Source: Avoscillospira sp045652125 (GTDB lineage Bacteria; Bacillota; Clostridia; Oscillospirales; Oscillospiraceae). From it: a DNA stretch of 22,321 nt. The first letter of the stretch is position 1, and each line of letters starts with the position of its first letter. The notes beneath the pieces were generated by a model. It saw only the letters and a list, made by a program, of their open reading frames with translations, searched no databases and was not told where the DNA came from. The stretch lies in the NCBI GenBank assembly GCA_045652125.1, contig JAZRTT010000048.1:1-22321 (forward strand). Direction: 5' to 3'. The translations under genes were made by a program, and so were the position numbers. This document shows positions 1 through 6,719 of the stretch, one piece after another.

Positions 1-1016
1 AATCTTTCTACTTTTTTCTTCACCTTTGTCGGATTCATTGTTATTTCTTCATTATTACTGTCTTGAGAATCAAAATGGTGAGATTCGCAATATATTTGTA
101 CTAATAATTCATCATCTTGAATAAGATAATCTTCCAAAAGCCAGGAGGGATCAATAAACTCATTTCCTTTTTCTATGTAATAAACATTAATTCCCAAACT
201 ATGCTGATATTGCATTTGCGGTACCGCTTTTTCGACACAATCCTTTTCAATAATAAATACACGGAATATCTTTATACCTTGATTTATCATTTCTTTTTGA
301 CGGTTCAAATATTCAATAGTGAAATTGTCGTCCCAATAATCTGCAACAGCTGTTATTGCTTTTATTGTTTTCTTTGTAAAGCCAATTCCTGCAATACCGA
401 AAGTTTCCTCTGAATGTGGATTTGTCCAATTAGTTCCATCAAAAAACTCATCATTTTCAGATAAAAACTCATCCAATTTAATGCAAACCCATTTTTTAAA
501 ATAATCATGTTTAACAGAAAGAGTTTTTTTGCGTACACGACGTATAGTTTCGTAAAGATAATCATCTTTAGGACGAGAATTGAGGTTACGCAACAACTTT
601 TCAAAAACAGCATCAAAATATTCCATAGAACAATCAAATCCATGTTCTTCGGAAAGAACAGCTATGTCTTCTGGAAGATCCTTTTTATCTGGCATTTTAA
701 ATCCGTTAATGAAAATCGGAATAATATTTTTTTTGCTATCAATTGCTTGTTTAATTTCTTTTCGCATTAAATCCTCTTCGTTTGCGCAGCGATCCAGACC
801 GTCCTTAGGCAACAGCAAAACGAAATCTTCACAATTATCTATTGCAGACAAAATATTTGCTTCGAAACCTCCAGAGAATAACGATTCAAAATCCAAAAAA
901 ACAGAAAATCCAAATTCTTTGAGCTTTTCATAAAATACTCTTGCATGCGCATCAGAACCATTGCGTCTATAGCTAATAAAAATTTGATAATTCTCTTGCT
1001 GCTCTTGTTTATGCAT
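1..1016 (-). CDS. TIR-domain protein, probable NAD-consuming effector (3' end outside window)
   Basis: The frame is open from an ATG at 1016 to the window edge, giving at least 338 residues with no stop. The start is preceded by a GGGG ribosome site. Residues about 10-145 form a TIR domain: first strand QIFISYRR (11-18), BB-loop-like DFESLFSGG (42-50), then DRCANEEDLMRKEI with Glu87. That Glu lies in the position of the catalytic glutamate of NAD-cleaving TIR domains such as SARM1 (WVHKEI context). The remaining 190 or so residues match no family I know; they include an IAGIGFTKKTIKA stretch and look globular. In bacteria TIR proteins usually act as abortive-infection effectors that deplete NAD or make a cADPR-like signal. 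Last visible gene of a five-gene operon, 14 bases after the 177-aa gene. The TIR call is firm; NADase activity and a defence role are inference. Confidence 0.9.
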   Translation of the reverse strand, partial: MHKQEQQENYQIFISYRRNGSDAHARVFYEKLKEFGFSVFLDFESLFSGGFEANILSAIDNCEDFVLLLPKDGLDRCANEEDLMRKEIKQAIDSKKNIIPIFINGFKMPDKKDLPEDIAVLSEEHGFDCSMEYFDAVFEKLLRNLNSRPKDDYLYETIRRVRKKTLSVKHDYFKKWVCIKLDEFLSENDEFFDGTNWTNPHSEETFGIAGIGFTKKTIKAITAVADYWDDNFTIEYLNRQKEMINQGIKIFRVFIIEKDCVEKAVPQMQYQHSLGINVYYIEKGNEFIDPSWLLEDYLIQDDELLVQIYCESHHFDSQDSNNEEITMNPTKVKKKVER

Positions 1017-1030
1017 AACTTCGTCCCCTT

Positions 1031-1564
1031 TTAAATCAAAGTATTATATACAACACCAAAATGATTATGAGGCGACTCAATTAAAGTACAAATGGTCGTT
1101 ATCTTATCAATATTAGACTGGGTAAAACATTCAGTATATCCAAAACGCATCCGAGCATAATTAGAGTTTGCCATCAATTCTACATTGGTCTCAATAACAT
1201 TTATTGAAAACGCATCTTTTTCATGCTCAAAAATATCTTTAATGATTTTGGCAATCATTTCGTTAATCGTATTTTTGATCTCGAAGTTTACTACTAAGCA
1301 AATCGTAGATATACCATTCTCCTTAGCCTTTTGACAGATGTTTCGTGCAAAATGAATTTTGCTAGAAACAAACGTTGAAACAACAGCTTCATCAATAGTT
1401 TTTATATCGTAGGTACAGTTAAGTGAACAAAGCACAAGAATCGACGAAACATTGTCAAAACCCGCATCTTCAAAGCACTCAATTGATACCTGGTCCTTAA
1501 ACAATTTCCCCATCTTTTTTGCAATTTCGGTAGAACAAGTTGTGTTCTCAATGATAATTTTCAT
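1031..1564 (-). CDS. 177-aa alpha/beta protein of unknown function
   Basis: The ATG at 1564 has a perfect GGAGG site seven bases upstream, so this gene is certainly translated. I do not recognise the family. The pattern suggests a small Rossmann-like fold: strand KIIIEN at the start, a TTCSTEIAKKMG turn-helix, a hydrophobic strand SSILVLCSL near residues 40-49, a helix ARNICQKAKENGI followed by strand STICLVVNF, and a second helix-strand pair. The N-terminal loop resembles a flavodoxin-type or other phosphate-binding loop, but this is weak. There is no signal peptide or membrane segment. It lies between the deaminase gene (17 bases before it) and the TIR gene (14 bases after it) and is tightly co-transcribed, so it may be a sensor, regulator or partner of one of them. 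Confidence 0.8.
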   Translation of the reverse strand: MKIIIENTTCSTEIAKKMGKLFKDQVSIECFEDAGFDNVSSILVLCSLNCTYDIKTIDEAVVSTFVSSKIHFARNICQKAKENGISTICLVVNFEIKNTINEMIAKIIKDIFEHEKDAFSINVIETNVELMANSNYARMRFGYTECFTQSNIDKITTICTLIESPHNHFGVVYNTLI

Positions 1565-1581
1565 TATTAATTCCTCCTGAA

Positions 1582-2862
1582 TTATAGGTGCTTTTTAATT
1601 ATATGTTCTATTTCGTAATATACTCTGTTAACATCAATAGTAGTCAATTCTCTATCTTTCATTACAAACTTGCCGTTAATCATCACCGAAGATACTTCTG
1701 TGCCGTTTGCAGAATAACAAAGAGAAGAAATGATATTATTATTTGGAAAAAGTGAAGGGGATGTCAGGTCGACAAAGATCAAATCAGCATATGCCCCTTC
1801 TATAATGGAACCAATTTTACGATTCAACCCCAACGCCTTGGCTGAATTAACTGTTGCTGTACGTAACACTGTAGTGGAGGAAAGCGTTGTTGAGTTATTG
1901 TGTACTGCTTTATGCAATAGCGAAAGTAGCCCCATTTCTCTAAACATATTTAAAGTATTATTGCTCGCAACGCTATCTGTCCCCAAACATACATTTATAC
2001 CACGGTCGATCAAATCCACAATAGGAGCGACTCCGTTACCTAATTTGGCATTGCTAGCGGGATTCGTTACAACGCTTGATTTGTTGTTTCTGATCAACTC
2101 AACATCTCTGTCGGACAGTTTTACACAGTGTGCCAAAATTGTGTTACTATCTAAGAAACCAATATCGCTTAAAAACTCAACTGGTGATTTTCCGTATTTA
2201 TTAACTACAGTTTCTACTTCAAATACACTTTCAGAAAGGTGAATTTGCTTAAGTATACCCAATTTATGAGCTTCCTCGTTAATCTGTCGCAATAATTTTT
2301 CCGAACAACTGTAAATTGCATGAGGCGATAAAACAAAGTTAATTAGATCATTGTTGCATTCGTTTATTTCTGTTAGTGCTTCCACAAAGCGGCTTCTTCC
2401 ATCTTCATAAAGGTCTTCACCTACCAAACCTCTACCAATAAATGCCCTCATACCTGCCTGTATAGCAGCTTTACAAGATTGAGACTGAAACATATGCATA
2501 TCTACAAAGCAAGTAGTTCCGGATTTTATCATTTCGATACAAGCCAACAAAGAAGACCAGTAGGCGGCTTCGGGAGATAAACTGTCTTCAACAGGCATTA
2601 TTCTATTAAATAACCATTCATTAAATGGAACATCATCTGCGTAGTTTTTCAAACATGACATATACGCATGAGTATGCATATTGATTAATCCAGGCATTAC
2701 AAGTTGATTTTGGGCATCAACGATTACGTACACATCATTAGGTGTACTAGAACCTAATGTGTGGATTAAACCATCCTTAATATAGATATCTGTCTCAATA
2801 ACACCAAAGCCTTGTTCTTCTGATTCAACAAGCACTTTGCCGTTTTTAATTAAGTAATTCAT
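1582..2862 (-). CDS. Amidohydrolase of the MTA/S-adenosylhomocysteine deaminase (MtaD/TrzA-like) family
   Basis: A 426-residue metal-dependent deaminase with every expected metal ligand: HTH (H63, H65), HLSE (H208, E211), AHC (H245) and GTDS (D296). The NPASNAKLGNG segment (268-278) matches the substrate loop of MTA/SAH deaminases, which convert the adenine ring of 5'-methylthioadenosine, SAH or adenosine to hypoxanthine. Related enzymes act on other purines and triazines, so the substrate is open. Its ATG overlaps the stop of the YgjV-like gene as ATGA, indicating translational coupling; an AGGAG lies nine bases upstream. Being inside a mobile, AT-rich operon with a TIR effector is unusual for a housekeeping salvage enzyme. 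It may make, destroy or respond to a nucleotide signal, which is inference. Confidence 0.9.
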   Translation of the reverse strand: MNYLIKNGKVLVESEEQGFGVIETDIYIKDGLIHTLGSSTPNDVYVIVDAQNQLVMPGLINMHTHAYMSCLKNYADDVPFNEWLFNRIMPVEDSLSPEAAYWSSLLACIEMIKSGTTCFVDMHMFQSQSCKAAIQAGMRAFIGRGLVGEDLYEDGRSRFVEALTEINECNNDLINFVLSPHAIYSCSEKLLRQINEEAHKLGILKQIHLSESVFEVETVVNKYGKSPVEFLSDIGFLDSNTILAHCVKLSDRDVELIRNNKSSVVTNPASNAKLGNGVAPIVDLIDRGINVCLGTDSVASNNTLNMFREMGLLSLLHKAVHNNSTTLSSTTVLRTATVNSAKALGLNRKIGSIIEGAYADLIFVDLTSPSLFPNNNIISSLCYSANGTEVSSVMINGKFVMKDRELTTIDVNRVYYEIEHIIKKHL

Positions 2863-3371
2863 ACTTCGTTTCTCCTAACAAGCAATTTAATCATTGTTGC
2901 AAATGCAAAAACTAGCTCAACTCCAGAATAAACAGCGGAAACATAGGCATCTACCGCTATATTAAAAACAATCCAAAGACTGTTACAAACGATAACAATC
3001 GCTCTTAATTTAATAGGATTGTCTTGCCAAATTGCAAAAGTGAAAATAACTGACGTTACTATTGGTATGACTGTATACCACTCTTTTAAAGCGAAACAAC
3101 CTAAGACGACGCTAATCAAGCAGAACAATACAACTTGCCATTTAGGGTTCTTTTTGTTGTTTTTTGCATTGGATAAAAAAACCATATATTTGATAAGGGA
3201 GATAGTATTACTGATTGCTCCAGAAAAAGCACCAAGAAGTATATATTGTGCACAATACAACACATTTACTAGAAGCTGTTCAGCAAGATATGTATCTTTT
3301 CTTTTTGAAAGATAACTTACGCTAGAAACTACGCAAATTAGCACAGCTAAAATTTGAGCAACCCAAAACAT
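2859..3371 (-). CDS. YgjV-like multi-pass inner membrane protein
   Basis: A 170-residue, very hydrophobic protein with about five or six predicted membrane segments, beginning MFWVAQILAVLICVVSSVSYLS and ending in a basic tail (KLLVRRNEV). Pattern and length fit the YgjV (Imp-YgjV) family, whose function is unknown. The reading frame is open to a TTG at 3407, but that codon has no ribosome site. The ATG at 3371 follows GAGAGG by six bases and begins the first membrane helix, so I use it. It is the second gene of the operon, 51 bases after the XRE gene and overlapping the deaminase start by four bases. In a defence context a membrane partner could anchor, transport or sense, but nothing in the sequence decides between these. 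Confidence 0.8.
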   Translation of the reverse strand: MFWVAQILAVLICVVSSVSYLSKRKDTYLAEQLLVNVLYCAQYILLGAFSGAISNTISLIKYMVFLSNAKNNKKNPKWQVVLFCLISVVLGCFALKEWYTVIPIVTSVIFTFAIWQDNPIKLRAIVIVCNSLWIVFNIAVDAYVSAVYSGVELVFAFATMIKLLVRRNEV

Positions 3372-3422
3372 TTTTGACCTCTCTCTCAACAAATTTAATT
3401 TTTGCAACTTTCATATATTAAA

Positions 3423-3632
3423 TTACTCTTTTGCTGTATCAACTTCCATAATATCCCCTATATCACACTGTAGTGCAATGCATATTTTTAATAGCACATC
3501 GGTTGTAACATTTTCATTTTTTCCAAGCTTCGCCATTGAAGCATGACTGATACCGGCTGCAACGCACAGATCTTTTTTCTTCATATCTTTATCAATCAAG
3601 ATTTTCCATAATTTCTTATAACTAACCGCCAT
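3423..3632 (-). CDS. Small XRE/Cro-type HTH transcriptional regulator
   Basis: A 69-residue single-domain DNA-binding protein. The helix-turn-helix is KKKDLCVAAGISHASMAKLGKNENVTTDVLLKICIALQCDIGDIM, a compact Cro/cI-like domain with no extra sensor domain. The frame extends to a GTG at 3641, but GGAG ends directly at that codon and lies eight bases before the ATG at 3632, so the ATG is the start. It is the first gene of the minus-strand operon and probably represses its own promoter at 3708-3736. Such small XRE proteins often head phage-defence and toxin operons. Confidence 0.88.
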   Translation of the reverse strand: MAVSYKKLWKILIDKDMKKKDLCVAAGISHASMAKLGKNENVTTDVLLKICIALQCDIGDIMEVDTAKE

Positions 3633-3707
3633 ATTATTCACTCCAATAGCAAGTCTGTCAATTCATAAAAAACAGAATCCAACTCAGCAAACGCTGATTT
3701 TTGGAAT

Positions 3708-3736
3708 AGCATATCATACTTTTGCTGTTTTTTCAA
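3708..3736 (-). promoter_or_regulatory. Sigma-70-type promoter of the XRE-YgjV-deaminase-TIR operon
   Basis: On the minus strand, TTGAAA (3736-3731), a 17-base spacer and TATGCT (3713-3708) lie about 75 bases before the XRE start. It falls between the gene and the inner IS end at 3780, so the insertion has left this promoter intact. Confidence 0.6.
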
Positions 3737-3779
3737 TGGGATGAATGTAAATAATCATCGAAAAGGGGTGGATTGCAAA

Positions 3780-3804
3780 TGAAGTGACCCCAAAAAGTTA
3801 GACA
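3780..3804. repeat. IS3-family terminal inverted repeat, orfB side
   Basis: The first 25 bases of the insertion, TGAAGTGACCCC to GTTAGACA, match the opposite end (5052-5076) apart from a few substitutions and a one-base offset. Confidence 0.85.
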
Positions 3805-3825
3805 ATAATTCGAAATAAAAATTGT

Positions 3826-4677
3826 TTAAGCAGCCGAAAGGGCTTGCTGTCTGTGTAAAGCGGGCGGCAAGCCCTTCAGTTTTTGCTTGATACGTTTGTT
3901 GTTGTAATAATCCAGGTAATCAACCAGCTCGCGTTTAAAGTGCTCCATGGAGTCGAAAGTTTGAAGATATAGCAGTTCACTTTTAAGGATACTAAAAAAG
4001 TTCTCCATTACAGCATTGTCCAAACAGTTTCCCTTACGGCTCATGCTCTGCCGGACACCTTTTTTCTGAAGCATCCGCTGGTATCGTTTGTGTTGATATT
4101 GCCATCCTTGATCTGAATGAAGAATGAGATTTGTTCCATCCGGGATTTGATAGAGAGCTTTGTCCAGCATGGTTGTTACCATACTCAGAACAGGACGGTC
4201 TGAAATTGTGTAACTCACCAGATCGTTGCTATGAAGATCAAGGATAGGAGACAAATACAATTTTTCTCCAAACAGATTGAATTCTGTTACATCGGTGACC
4301 CATTTTTGGTTCGGTCTGTCTGCAATAAAATCTCTGTTCAGCAAATTGGGGGCAATCTTCCCAACCTCTCCTTTATACGACCGATATTTTTTCATCCGGA
4401 CACGACAAACCAAGCCCAGGTCTTTCATGAGTTTCTGGACGGTTTTGTGATTTAGGAGGATGTTTCGCTTATTCAATTCTGTTGTAATTCGACGATAGCC
4501 GTATCTTCCCTTGTTTTCGTGGTAGATGACTATGATCTCTGTCTTGGCAATTTCATACTTATCCGGTTTGTTATGCTGTCTGAGATGGTAGTAGAAGGTT
4601 GCTCTTGGCAGTTGAGCGATTTCCAGAAGGACTGCCAGAGGAAATTCTCGCCTCAGTTTTTGGATTACCTGTGTTTT
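3826..4677 (-). CDS. IS3-family transposase OrfB (DDE integrase domain), made by -1 frameshift
   Basis: This is the catalytic rve domain. The DDE triad is visible: Asp in WVTDVTEF, Asp in LHSDQGWQY and Glu in NAVMENFF, with exactly 35 residues between the second Asp and the Glu, as is normal for IS3 transposases. The HTH_21-like segment before it (PRATFYYHLRQHNKPD, GRYGYRRITTEL) continues upstream in frame without an ATG as far as the orfA overlap. Only a TTG at 4476 could act as an internal start, and it would cut off that segment. Expression is therefore most likely as an OrfAB fusion through slippage at the A6 run (4674-4679). The start given marks the point where the -1 frame is entered. 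Confidence 0.88.
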   Translation of the reverse strand, partial: KTQVIQKLRREFPLAVLLEIAQLPRATFYYHLRQHNKPDKYEIAKTEIIVIYHENKGRYGYRRITTELNKRNILLNHKTVQKLMKDLGLVCRVRMKKYRSYKGEVGKIAPNLLNRDFIADRPNQKWVTDVTEFNLFGEKLYLSPILDLHSNDLVSYTISDRPVLSMVTTMLDKALYQIPDGTNLILHSDQGWQYQHKRYQRMLQKKGVRQSMSRKGNCLDNAVMENFFSILKSELLYLQTFDSMEHFKRELVDYLDYYNNKRIKQKLKGLPPALHRQQALSAA

Positions 4678-5015
4678 TTCTGCTGGCGTCGCTCGTTTTC
4701 CAAAACCAAGGCTTGCAAGTTTTTTAGGTATGCATTCTCAGCTCGAAGCCGCTGTACTTCTTTGAGCAGATCCTCCTCTACCTCTTTCGGAAGCTGCTTC
4801 GGTCTACCTGTGCTACCGCGGCCTCTGCGTTCAATAGCAAATCCTTCTGGCCCTTCTGTCAGATAGATCCGTTCCCAATCCTGTACCTGATGGCAGCCGG
4901 TTATTTCAAATCGCCGCCTCGTTTCAGTATAACTGAGCTTCTCTTCCATCATTGTTTCAATGACCATTTTCTTGAATTCCGGTGTATACCGTTTATTTGG
5001 CACCCCTTTTGGCAT
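4665..5015 (-). CDS. IS3-family OrfA (HTH_Tnp_1, DNA-end binding)
   Basis: A 116-residue protein beginning MPKGVPNKRYTPEFKK, the usual opening of IS3 OrfA. It has an HTH that binds the IS ends, then a Gly/Arg-rich linker and a leucine-rich helix (EVQRLRAENAYLKNLQALVLEN) typical of the OrfA dimerisation zipper. The frame extends to a GTG at 5030, but the ATG at 5015 fits homologues and follows a GGGGTG site. It overlaps the -1 frame of orfB at its 3' end. Alone, OrfA usually represses transposition. Confidence 0.88.
   Translation of the reverse strand: MPKGVPNKRYTPEFKKMVIETMMEEKLSYTETRRRFEITGCHQVQDWERIYLTEGPEGFAIERRGRGSTGRPKQLPKEVEEDLLKEVQRLRAENAYLKNLQALVLENERRQQKKHR
4674..4679 (-). promoter_or_regulatory. 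Programmed -1 frameshift slippery site (A6)
   Basis: Six A residues on the coding strand, followed by C, sit within the last orfA codons (CAG AAA AAA CAC). The orfB frame is exactly -1 relative to orfA and is open through this point, the arrangement used by IS3 elements to make the OrfAB transposase. Confidence 0.75.
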
Positions 5016-5051
5016 AATAAAACACCCCACTTGTTAGATAGTATATCATAC

Positions 5052-5076
5052 TGTCTAACAAATGGGGTGCAGTTCA
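5052..5076. repeat. IS3-family terminal inverted repeat, orfA side
   Basis: Read from 5076 on the minus strand it begins TGAACTGCACCCC and ends GTTAGACA, pairing with 3780-3804. A second short palindromic match, GTATGATATAC, lies just inside and probably belongs to the orfA promoter. Confidence 0.85.
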
Positions 5077-5082
5077 AAAAGT

Positions 5083-5203
5083 AACTTCCGGTTTGCACGA
5101 TTCACTTCCAGGTCTCAAAAAGTCTTGCAAGACTAAATTCCGGAAAAGTAGTATCACCTCAGAGAATCCGGAAGTTAATTTTACAAACATTGCTCAAACC
5201 GGA
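5083..5203. repeat. Four scattered TTCCGG/CCGGAA motifs
   Basis: TTCCGG occurs at 5086 and 5138 and CCGGAA at 5166 and 5197. The last two sit in longer similar strings (CCGGAAGTTAATTTTACAAA and CCGGAATTTACTCTTACAAA) 31 bases apart. They cover the end of the SLOG gene and the gap up to the IS. They may be protein-binding repeats; the function is unknown. Confidence 0.4.
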
Positions 5204-5713
5204 ATTTACTCTTACAAAGGATTTGCATATTGTAATACAAAATATCGGTAATAGCCACCTTATTTTTTTATCGCTTTCCTCTTTTGCAAGATTTATGATT
5301 TCTTTTCCCCGTCGCTCTGCCATCTTTACATACTGCATTGCACCGCCCCACGAACGTTTCACATAGCAGATTACAAAATCCGACTGTTCCACTAACCATC
5401 TGTTCCTCCATGAGATAGCATATCGTGGATGTATGTACTCAATCCCTTCCGGAAACACTGTCTCACCAGCTTCATAACCAGTCCCTGCCGCTCCACCTTT
5501 TGGCATATATGCCAAGACCACATAGTAAGAAATTTGAGGGTATTTTTCTTTTATTCTCCGAAGAACAGACAAAGCCATCCTGTCAAACTGACCCTGATTG
5601 CCAACCAAAAACTCATTGACTTGCCTGTTTTGTATTAGTCGTTCTACTGCAGTTTCTATTTGCAGATAGAGATGCTGCGGTGCATCACCGTGTCCCAAAA
5701 AGCAACATACCAT
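5159..5713 (-). CDS. SLOG-family (DUF1273/YspA-like) Rossmann nucleotide-binding protein
   Basis: The segment MVCCFLGHGDAPQHLYLQIE followed by EFLVGNQGQFDRMALSVLRRIKEKYP and the later SDFVICYVKRSWGGAMQYVKMAERRGKEIINLA matches small SLOG-superfamily proteins common on Firmicutes mobile elements. They are thought to bind nucleotides or nucleotide-derived signals. I place the start at the ATG at 5713 (MVCCFLGHG), where homologues begin, rather than at 5752. After EIINLA the last 40 or so residues (ICKSFVRVNSGLSNVCKINF) look unlike the family and overlap short TTCCGG repeats, so the original stop may have been lost and the tail is read-through. It lies divergently from the XRE gene at 5860. Confidence 0.75.
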   Translation of the reverse strand: MVCCFLGHGDAPQHLYLQIETAVERLIQNRQVNEFLVGNQGQFDRMALSVLRRIKEKYPQISYYVVLAYMPKGGAAGTGYEAGETVFPEGIEYIHPRYAISWRNRWLVEQSDFVICYVKRSWGGAMQYVKMAERRGKEIINLAKEESDKKIRWLLPIFCITICKSFVRVNSGLSNVCKINFRIL

Positions 5714-5859
5714 ATCTTTTTTTACCCCATCTTTGCTCCAATTACCGAACAAACATATGAATTATTTTATGATTGCTCTGTATATTAGTCAAGTGCTTTA
5801 TATTTCAGACAGTAAGATGACTCGTTGCAAAGTATAATAATAAAGGCAGGTGAAAAGAT

Positions 5860-6141
5860 ATGAACAAAGAGATTTCTTTCCAAAACAGAGACAGATTTAT
5901 CCAATTGGGCATTGCCATATCCGCTCTTCGTAAAGTGCGCGGTATGTCACAGGAGCAATTGGCAGAAAAGGCAAATGTCAGTCGTTCCCATATCAGCGCA
6001 ATTGAAGCACCTGGTATTGTACGTCCCTTTTCTCTTGAAATCTTTTTCAATATTGCCGATGCATTAGAAATTGATCCTTCCGATCTGATTGGGGCTGCAG
6101 TATTCCCGGACAAAATTATCAACAGAGAAAGTAAAAAATGA
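5860..6141 (+). CDS. XRE-family HTH regulator of the mobile element
   Basis: A 93-residue protein with a clear Cro/cI HTH: LGIAISALRKVRGMSQEQLAEKANVSRSHISAIE, then FSLEIFFNIADALEIDPSDLI. The start follows an AGGCAGGTGA ribosome site by about eight bases. A TATAAT at 5833-5838 is a plausible -10 element. It occupies the position of the regulator in Tn916-type right-end modules (regulator, sigma-like protein, xis, int), so it probably controls transfer or excision genes. Two hairpins directly follow its stop. Confidence 0.9.
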   Translation: MNKEISFQNRDRFIQLGIAISALRKVRGMSQEQLAEKANVSRSHISAIEAPGIVRPFSLEIFFNIADALEIDPSDLIGAAVFPDKIINRESKK

Positions 6142-6168
6142 TCGTTATCAAGACCTCATACATCTAAA

Positions 6169-6203
6169 GAGCAAGTACGATGGGCACACCACGGTACTTG
6201 CTC
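6169..6203 (+). terminator. Hairpin after the XRE gene
   Basis: A perfect 10-bp stem (GAGCAAGTAC at 6169-6178 and GTACTTGCTC at 6194-6203) has a 15-base loop and is followed by ATTTTCG. It lies 27 bases after the XRE stop and is a probable terminator. Confidence 0.6.
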
Positions 6204-6218
6204 ATTTTCGTATAACCG

Positions 6219-6240
6219 AAGCACCCTGTTTCGGGTGCTT
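6219..6240 (+). terminator. Second hairpin, probable terminator
   Basis: AAGCACCC (6219-6226) pairs with GGGTGCTT (6233-6240) across a six-base loop, followed by ATAATATTTTT. It makes a tandem terminator with 6169-6203. Confidence 0.6.
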
Positions 6241-6575
6241 ATAATATTTTTCGATATAACATTCCCTTTTCTCCGAATACCATCTGTGTTTCGACAAGTT
6301 TTTTACGACGGATATGCTACCATTAAGGCAGCTTGTGATTGTTCTGCATCTGTACAAAACTTTATCGAAGGAAGAGGTATTGATACCATGTATATCATTT
6401 GTTTCAGAAAAGGCTGTGCAAAGGAGACGATTTAACCTTTCGCCTGGAGAAATCCGGATGATTGTGCAGAAGCGAAAGGTCATTTCATCAGAATTTGTCG
6501 AACAGGCTCAAATTCTGTCTGTTCCCATACTTCTTGCATCAGGAAGCAGAAGCGATTTTTCTCCGTATTTCTGTC
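6241..6575. other. Gene-free stretch, possible decayed coding sequence
   Basis: No frame here has a ribosome site with a family-like product. One plus frame (about 6430-6560) reads RRRFNLSPGEIRMIVQKRKV, protein-like but not recognised, and it runs on into the 6576-6625 hairpin. A 9-bp inverted repeat (ACCTTTCGC 6435-6443, GCGAAAGGT 6472-6480) lies inside it. It may be a remnant of a small element gene. Confidence 0.4.
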
Positions 6576-6625
6576 AAAAGGAGTACTTGCATTTACCTAT
6601 TGCGGTAAATGCAAGTACTCCTTTT
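6576..6625. terminator. 22-bp perfect inverted repeat with 6-base loop
   Basis: The stem runs from AAAAGGAGTACTTGC (6576) through TTTACC (6597), the loop is TATTGC, and the exact complement ends at 6625, followed by T and ATATT. The stem contains GTACTTGC, also found in the 6169-6203 hairpin. It can work as a two-way terminator isolating the sigma-xis-int genes. Confidence 0.7.
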
Positions 6626-6719
6626 TATATTGTGTTCCTATTCCTCGTTGCCGCGGCCCGCCTTTCTCCTTTTCAAAACAACAACACAAACACGCCATGG
6701 ACAAAAGGAGATTGTTATA

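Larger units (their letters stand above)
3780..5076 (-). mobile_element. Complete IS3-family (IS150-like) insertion sequence
   Basis: About 1.3 kb, bounded by imperfect inverted repeats of about 25 bases that start TGAAGTGACCCC (left, 3780) and TGAACTGCACCCC (right, read from 5076) and both end GTTAGACA. It contains two overlapping frames, orfA and orfB, transcribed leftwards. The flanks both read AAA (3777-3779 and 5077-5079), consistent with a 3-bp target duplication, though AT-rich flanks make this weak. Both frames and both ends are intact, so the copy may be active. Confidence 0.92.

Noticed and set aside
1..3736. Assigning the TIR operon to Thoeris, CBASS or RADAR
   Set aside because: There is no ThsA-like SIR2/SLOG protein in the operon, no cyclase, and no RdrA ATPase; the deaminase is of the MtaD/amidohydrolase type.
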